A model generated the notes under the pieces. It worked only from the letters and a program-made list of their open reading frames with translations. It was not told where the DNA came from and ran no database searches. A DNA stretch of 64,000 nucleotides from Saprospiraceae bacterium (GTDB lineage Bacteria; Bacteroidota; Bacteroidia; Chitinophagales; Saprospiraceae): NCBI GenBank assembly GCA_016715245.1, contig JADKAS010000033.1, positions 186,001 through 250,000 on the forward strand, in the 5' to 3' direction. Shown here in pieces: positions 59,724 through 64,000 of this stretch. Within the stretch, counting starts at the first letter, position 1, and each line of letters begins with the position of its first letter. Position numbers and translations under genes: made by a program.

Positions 59724-61883
59724 ATGGGACAAAGTATAATTTATCTTATTCCGATTTTCGGTATTCTTGCCTTATTATTTACCTATTGGAAATCCTCATG
59801 GGTATCCAATCAGGAAGTAGGTACGGAAAAAATGGCAAAAATTGCTAAAAGTATATCAGAAGGAGCTATGGCTTTTCTAAGAGCGGAATATAAAGTTCTC
59901 GCAATTTTTGTGGTTGTGGTATCCATTCTACTTGCTTTAAGTGGAAACACTGAGGGTTCTTCACCTATGGTAGCCTTTTCATTTATCATTGGCGCTTTAT
60001 GTTCTGCACTAGCAGGATTGATTGGTATGAAAGTAGCTACCAAAGCCAATGTAAGAACCACCAATGCAGCCAGAACAAGTCTTGGCAAAGCTTTGGAAAT
60101 TGCCTTTGCCGGAGGTAGTGTGATGGGTCTTGGTGTTGTCGGTTTGGGTGTATTGGGCCTTGGTGCTCTATTTGCAATGTACACCGGAATGGGATGGGAT
60201 ATCAATAAAGTGATTACTGTCATTACAGGATTTTCATTCGGAGCATCTTCAATAGCTTTGTTTGCCAGAGTTGGAGGTGGTATTTATACCAAAGCTGCCG
60301 ACGTGGGAGCTGACCTTGTTGGAAAAGTTGAAGCCGGCATTCCGGAAGACCACCCTTTAAATCCTGCAACTATTGCAGATAATGTCGGAGACAACGTTGG
60401 TGATGTAGCCGGTATGGGAGCCGATTTATTTGAATCGTATGTAGGTGCCATTGTGGGTACTATGGTACTTGGAGCGACATTTATTGGTCTGACAGGATTT
60501 GAAAACACCAATGATTTTGGTGGTCTGAATGCGGTATTGCTTCCAATGGTTCTTTCAGGAATCGGGATAATAACTTCTATCCTAGGAACCTTTTTTGTAA
60601 AAGTTGCAGAAGGAGGTGATCCTCAGAAAGCATTAAACAGAGGTGAATTTATTTCAGCGGCATTAATGCTTGCAGCCACTTATTTTATAGTTCAGTGGAT
60701 GTTGCCGACTTCATGGACATTTAATGGTATGGAATTAACTGCCAACGGTGTATTTTTTGCCGTTATCATTGGTTTGGTAGCAGGTTTGTTAATAGGAATT
60801 ATTACCGAGTTCTATACAGGTACAGGCACTAAACCCGTAAAACATATTGTAAATCAATCTTTAACAGGATCTGCAACCAACATAATCGCTGGTCTTGGGG
60901 TAGGAATGCAATCAACTGCATTACCGGTCTTGGTTTTAGCTGCTGGAATCATGGGAGCTTACCACTATGGTGGATTGTACGGTATTGCAATAGCAGCTGT
61001 AGGAATGTTATCTAATACAGGTATTCAGTTGGCTGTTGACGCTTATGGTCCGATTTCAGATAATGCCGGTGGTATTGCAGAAATGGCTGATCTTCCTAAA
61101 GAAGTGCGACAAAAAACTGATAAACTGGATGCTGTTGGTAACACGACGGCTGCCATCGGAAAAGGATTTGCTATCGGTTCAGCCGCTTTGACAGCACTGG
61201 CTTTATTTGCTGCGTTTATGTCAACTGCTGGTATTTCAAGTATTGACATTGCTCAACCCAATGTTATGGCAGGTCTTCTTGTAGGAGGTATGTTGCCATT
61301 TTTGTTTTCTGCATTTTCCATGAATGCTGTTGGTAAAGCGGCAATGGACATGATTCAGGAAGTAAGAAGACAATTTGCTGATATTCCCGAATTAAAAAAT
61401 GCATTGGCTGTCATGAAAAAAAATGACGGTGTTGACTTCAAGTCATGGTCAGATGCTGATAAAAAAACGTTTGATGACGCAGACGGAAAAGCTGAATATG
61501 GCAAATGTGTTGAAATATCCACCAAAGCTTCCATCAGAGAAATGGTGATTCCCGGATTACTGGCTGTTGTTTCTCCTGTTGCAGTTGGTTTCCTTGGTGG
61601 AGCCGAAATGCTAGGAGGATTATTAGCTGGGGTAACCGTTACCGGAGTATTAATGGCTATTTTCCAATCCAATGCCGGAGGCGCTTGGGATAATGCCAAA
61701 AAAATGTTTGAGGAAGGAGTTGAAATCCAGGGTAAAATGTACTACAAAGGATCAGAACCTCACAAAGCTACCGTTGTCGGTGACACTGTCGGTGATCCTT
61801 TCAAGGACACTTCAGGACCATCTCTGAATATATTATTGAAACTTATGTCAGTAGTTGCTTTGGTGATTGCACCGTTTTTATAG
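59724..61883 (+). CDS. hppA: Membrane-bound pyrophosphatase, K+-dependent type
   Basis: Hydrolyses pyrophosphate and uses the energy to pump H+ and/or Na+ out of the cytoplasm. 719 residues from ATG 59724; about 16 membrane helices. Substrate-binding motifs: ADVGADLVGKVE near residue 190, DNVGDNVGD after it, and GDTVGDPFKDTSGPS near the C-terminus. The K+-determining positions read Ala476 and Gly479 in GNTTAAIGKG, the pattern of K+-dependent enzymes (K+-independent ones have Lys and Thr). K+-dependent members include both Na+ and H+ pumps, so the ion is open. Single gene with promoter and terminator. Confidence 0.95.
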   Translation: MGQSIIYLIPIFGILALLFTYWKSSWVSNQEVGTEKMAKIAKSISEGAMAFLRAEYKVLAIFVVVVSILLALSGNTEGSSPMVAFSFIIGALCSALAGLIGMKVATKANVRTTNAARTSLGKALEIAFAGGSVMGLGVVGLGVLGLGALFAMYTGMGWDINKVITVITGFSFGASSIALFARVGGGIYTKAADVGADLVGKVEAGIPEDHPLNPATIADNVGDNVGDVAGMGADLFESYVGAIVGTMVLGATFIGLTGFENTNDFGGLNAVLLPMVLSGIGIITSILGTFFVKVAEGGDPQKALNRGEFISAALMLAATYFIVQWMLPTSWTFNGMELTANGVFFAVIIGLVAGLLIGIITEFYTGTGTKPVKHIVNQSLTGSATNIIAGLGVGMQSTALPVLVLAAGIMGAYHYGGLYGIAIAAVGMLSNTGIQLAVDAYGPISDNAGGIAEMADLPKEVRQKTDKLDAVGNTTAAIGKGFAIGSAALTALALFAAFMSTAGISSIDIAQPNVMAGLLVGGMLPFLFSAFSMNAVGKAAMDMIQEVRRQFADIPELKNALAVMKKNDGVDFKSWSDADKKTFDDADGKAEYGKCVEISTKASIREMVIPGLLAVVSPVAVGFLGGAEMLGGLLAGVTVTGVLMAIFQSNAGGAWDNAKKMFEEGVEIQGKMYYKGSEPHKATVVGDTVGDPFKDTSGPSLNILLKLMSVVALVIAPFL

Positions 61884-61904
61884 TCAACTTTCTGAAGAAT
61901 ATAC

Positions 61905-61940
61905 AAAGCCCCGGTGACGCATTTGTTCCGGGGCTTTTTT
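61905..61940 (+). terminator. Rho-independent terminator of hppA
   Basis: GC-rich arms AAAGCCCCGG (61905-61914) and CCGGGGCTTT (61928-61937) followed by TTT, 22 bases after the hppA stop. Confidence 0.92.
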
Positions 61941-61986
61941 ATTTTCGCCATTTTCGGGTTGTAAGGTTAAAATACAAAACCGATCT

Positions 61987-62835
61987 TTGTTAAAATTTTA
62001 CACTGTGGTAAATCATCATTATTCCACTATTGAAAAAGCTATAGAATTTATTCGCAGTCACTTTAAAGAACAGCCATCTTTGGAGGAAATTGCGAAACAC
62101 GTACATGTGAGCCCTTCCCATTTCCAAAAAATTTTTGGTGAATGGGCTGGCGTGTCCCCTAAAAGTTTTTTGAGTCATGTTTCTGTCAATTATGCAAAAT
62201 TCCTTCTGCGTGAAAGACAACTTTCTTTGTTTGAAACAGCCATGGGAACCGGACTGAGTGGAACGGGCAGGTTGCATGATTTATTTGTAACCATTGAGGG
62301 AATGACACCGGGGGAATATAAAAACAAAGGTCAGAGCCTGACCATTTGTTATAACTTATATCAGACAGTTTTTGGCAGTGTAATCATTGCTTCCACGGAT
62401 AAAGGCATTTGCTACGTGCATTTTTACGAAAATGAAACTAAAGCTATTCAAAGCCTGTTTGAAGAATTTCCTGAGGCTAAAATACTAAAAGAATCAAATC
62501 CGGCTCACATAAATGTTGTGGATATTCTGCAAGGATTACCCACAAAAAACAAAGTCACTCTCCATGTCAAAGGAAGTCCTTTCAGGTTACAAGTGTGGAA
62601 GGCACTTTTATCCATACCTGAAGGACAACTGACCACCTATCAGAATATTTCTTCAAAAATAAACTTGCCTAAAGCCTCACGTGCAGTTGGTTCGGCTATT
62701 GGTGATAATCCAGTCGCATTCCTCATTCCATGCCATAGGGTCATCAGAACAGACGGGGACCCGGGAGGGTATATGTGGGGATTGAACAGGAAAACTGCGA
62801 TAATTTGTTGGGAACAAATTCGCCGCAAGCCATAA
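61987..62835 (+). CDS. AraC-type regulator fused to O6-methylguanine-DNA methyltransferase (Ada-like)
   Basis: A 282-residue fusion. Residues ~10-105 are an AraC/XylS helix-turn-helix domain (PSLEEIAKHVHVSPSHFQKIFGEWAG, then the MTPGEYKNKG end). Residues ~115-282 are a DNA methyltransferase with the acceptor Cys248 in IPCHRVIR. It would repair alkylated guanine and may control alkylation-response genes. It lacks the N-terminal zinc-binding Ada domain that senses methyl phosphotriesters, so it is a shortened Ada. No ATG start fits: TTG at 61987 or GTG at 62005 are the choices. Confidence 0.88.
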   Translation: MLKFYTVVNHHYSTIEKAIEFIRSHFKEQPSLEEIAKHVHVSPSHFQKIFGEWAGVSPKSFLSHVSVNYAKFLLRERQLSLFETAMGTGLSGTGRLHDLFVTIEGMTPGEYKNKGQSLTICYNLYQTVFGSVIIASTDKGICYVHFYENETKAIQSLFEEFPEAKILKESNPAHINVVDILQGLPTKNKVTLHVKGSPFRLQVWKALLSIPEGQLTTYQNISSKINLPKASRAVGSAIGDNPVAFLIPCHRVIRTDGDPGGYMWGLNRKTAIICWEQIRRKP

Positions 62836-63086
62836 AATAAATGTATTTTACAAAAAATTTATTTGCCTGACTTCCAATTCCCTGTCTAATTTTTTCGGGA
62901 TTATTTTGCAAAATTTCCTTTTTCAAGGCAACGAAAATAATGACGGCAGAGTCTACATATTATTCCATTCCGGTTATACATTCTTCTCCTGATTACGAAT
63001 ACTTAAAAATACAAGCTAAGATTTTTTCCTTTTTATAAGTAATTAATCTAAATATTATTATTCAAGGTAGTTTTGAATAAAATAAG
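62836..63086. other. Intergenic interval
   Basis: AT-rich space between the Ada-like gene and the final gene (about 310 bases in all, ending at 63145). I see no coding frame, repeat or clear terminator. Confidence 0.45.
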
Positions 63087-63094
63087 TATTTTTG
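63087..63094 (+). promoter_or_regulatory. Candidate -7 element for the last gene
   Basis: TATTTTTG matches TAnnTTTG, 51 bases before the ATG at 63146. No TTTG at -33. Confidence 0.3.
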
Positions 63095-63145
63095 TACAAT
63101 AAGTTTTGAAAAGAAAATTGATTATTACTATATAAATTAATACCC

Positions 63146-64000
63146 ATGAATAAACTTTATACCTTAGGTATTCTTATAGTTATGATTTTTAGTACCTCAA
63201 TCCTTGCGGGTGCCTATTTGATTGATATAAAGAAAGAAAGAAGTGAAAATCTATTTCCTTTTTCACTAAAAAACTATAACCATATCAATGGAAATGATAA
63301 AAAAGAAGTAGTTTGTTCTGTTGAAAATTTTACCATTACAGAAGTTATTGAATGCGACGGTGAAATGATGTGGGTTCGTTTTTCATTCCAGAGTAATGAT
63401 TTCGGTCTGAATGGTTATACCGTCAGAATGAACGGTTCCAACGCGCAAACTTATACACTCAGCAGTAATCGTGTATATCAAATGACATCTGAATGTCTTG
63501 AAACTGTACACTTTGAAATTTTCGACAATAACAATCCAAATTGCTCGGATACATATGAATGGGAACCCGAATGCTGTGAATGCAATTTTGACTTTGTAGT
63601 TGAACAACTAGCCTGTGAAAACGGTACGTTTGATGCCATTTTTATTCTTGAAGTAGCATCAGGTTCCTGTCTTTGGTATTGGGATGATGCTGTTTTAACC
63701 ATTAATGGAACACCTTATGATTTTTATTATGTTAGCGGAAATCAGTACAGGGTTGACAATATTACGTCCAATCAACAGGAAAATCACTATGTATTTACCT
63801 TTCCGTTACCCAATGGTGAATTCAGACAAGTAACAAGAATTAATAACTGTTTTGCCGAATGTGCTATTGAAAATTTTATTGTTGAATTGGATTCAACCGA
63901 ATGTTCCGGAGAATTTGCCTTACTAAGATTCGATTTTGAAAGTGAACATTTCGGGCAAAATGGATATATAATCACTTCGAATCAAGGTCATGAATTTGAA
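63146..64000 (+). CDS. Secreted cysteine-containing repeat protein (partial, runs off the window)
   Basis: An open frame of 285 codons to the window edge. A hydrophobic signal peptide or anchor (residues ~4-25, LYTLGILIVMIFSTSILAG) is followed by modules of about 100 residues that resemble each other: CSVENFTITEVIECDGEMMWVRF, CNFDFVVEQLACENGTFDAIF and CAIENFIVELDSTECSGEFALL each open with C, an F-containing strand and a further Cys, and NDFGLNGYTVRMN pairs with EHFGQNGYIITSN. This suggests tandem beta-sandwich domains of a cell-surface or T9SS-secreted protein. I do not recognise the family; the C-terminal end, where a sorting domain would be, is outside. Confidence 0.75.
   Translation, partial: MNKLYTLGILIVMIFSTSILAGAYLIDIKKERSENLFPFSLKNYNHINGNDKKEVVCSVENFTITEVIECDGEMMWVRFSFQSNDFGLNGYTVRMNGSNAQTYTLSSNRVYQMTSECLETVHFEIFDNNNPNCSDTYEWEPECCECNFDFVVEQLACENGTFDAIFILEVASGSCLWYWDDAVLTINGTPYDFYYVSGNQYRVDNITSNQQENHYVFTFPLPNGEFRQVTRINNCFAECAIENFIVELDSTECSGEFALLRFDFESEHFGQNGYIITSNQGHEFE

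Noticed and set aside
59810..60223. Long minus-strand frame opposite hppA
   Set aside because: It is the antisense of a conserved membrane protein; such low-complexity shadows are expected.

Overview
The window reads as a chromosomal stretch from an AT-rich member of the Bacteroidota, most like the Saprospiraceae (lineage is inference). The support is Bacteroidota-type promoters (TTTG, 19-21 bases, TAnnTTTG), a fused MurF-alanine racemase, secreted proteases ending in type IX secretion (T9SS) sorting domains, two TonB-dependent receptors, CarboxypepD_reg/DUF5686 and DUF4252 proteins, an NrtR-type Nudix regulator and a K+-dependent membrane pyrophosphatase. No phage genes, transposases, CRISPR arrays or rRNA genes were seen; one tRNA (Pro, GGG) is present.

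Layout. 1-2.2 kb (minus): dsbD, cut by the window edge, preceded by a free-standing copy of its N-terminal domain. 2.4-5.3 kb (plus): a DUF3089 lipoprotein hydrolase and a UbiD-family decarboxylase. 5.4-12.3 kb (minus): a ~1990-residue alpha-2-macroglobulin-like protein and an NrtR-like regulator with a palindrome upstream. 12.5-20.3 kb: an RluA-type pseudouridine synthase, a ferredoxin, a damaged M43 metalloprotease, an acetate transporter and a subtilisin-like T9SS cargo protease. 20.7-27.5 kb (plus): a TPR/PD40/SPOR envelope protein, an M28 peptidase, then an ECF sigma factor, a putative anti-sigma factor and three DUF4252 proteins. 27.5-37.2 kb: folE (broken), rpe, a TonB receptor, a DUF5686 protein, nhaD and a glycosyltransferase-like membrane protein. 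37.2-50 kb (minus): di-haem peroxidase, glnS, argS, a Ca/Na exchanger, valS, a histidine phosphatase, lysA, a DUF4403-like protein and prs. 50.0-50.7 kb: a four-helix-bundle (23S IVS-type) gene between short repeats, then tRNA-Pro. 50.8-59.5 kb: pdxA, a small membrane protein, a second TonB receptor, murF-alr, purD and an NTF2-like lipoprotein. 59.7-64 kb (plus): hppA, an AraC-MGMT fusion, and a repetitive secreted protein running off the edge.

The genes are mostly core metabolism and translation, mixed with envelope and secretion functions. A striking property of the sequence is the number of small lesions. Single-base shifts, often in homopolymers, break valS, rpe, nhaD, both TonB receptors, the DUF5686 gene, the macroglobulin and others; prs and folE also carry apparent deletions. 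Because these include indispensable genes, most are probably errors of a draft long-read assembly, so I annotate most of them as single genes across the breaks. The best candidate for something unusual is the repeat-bounded four-helix-bundle unit at 50.07-50.67 kb.
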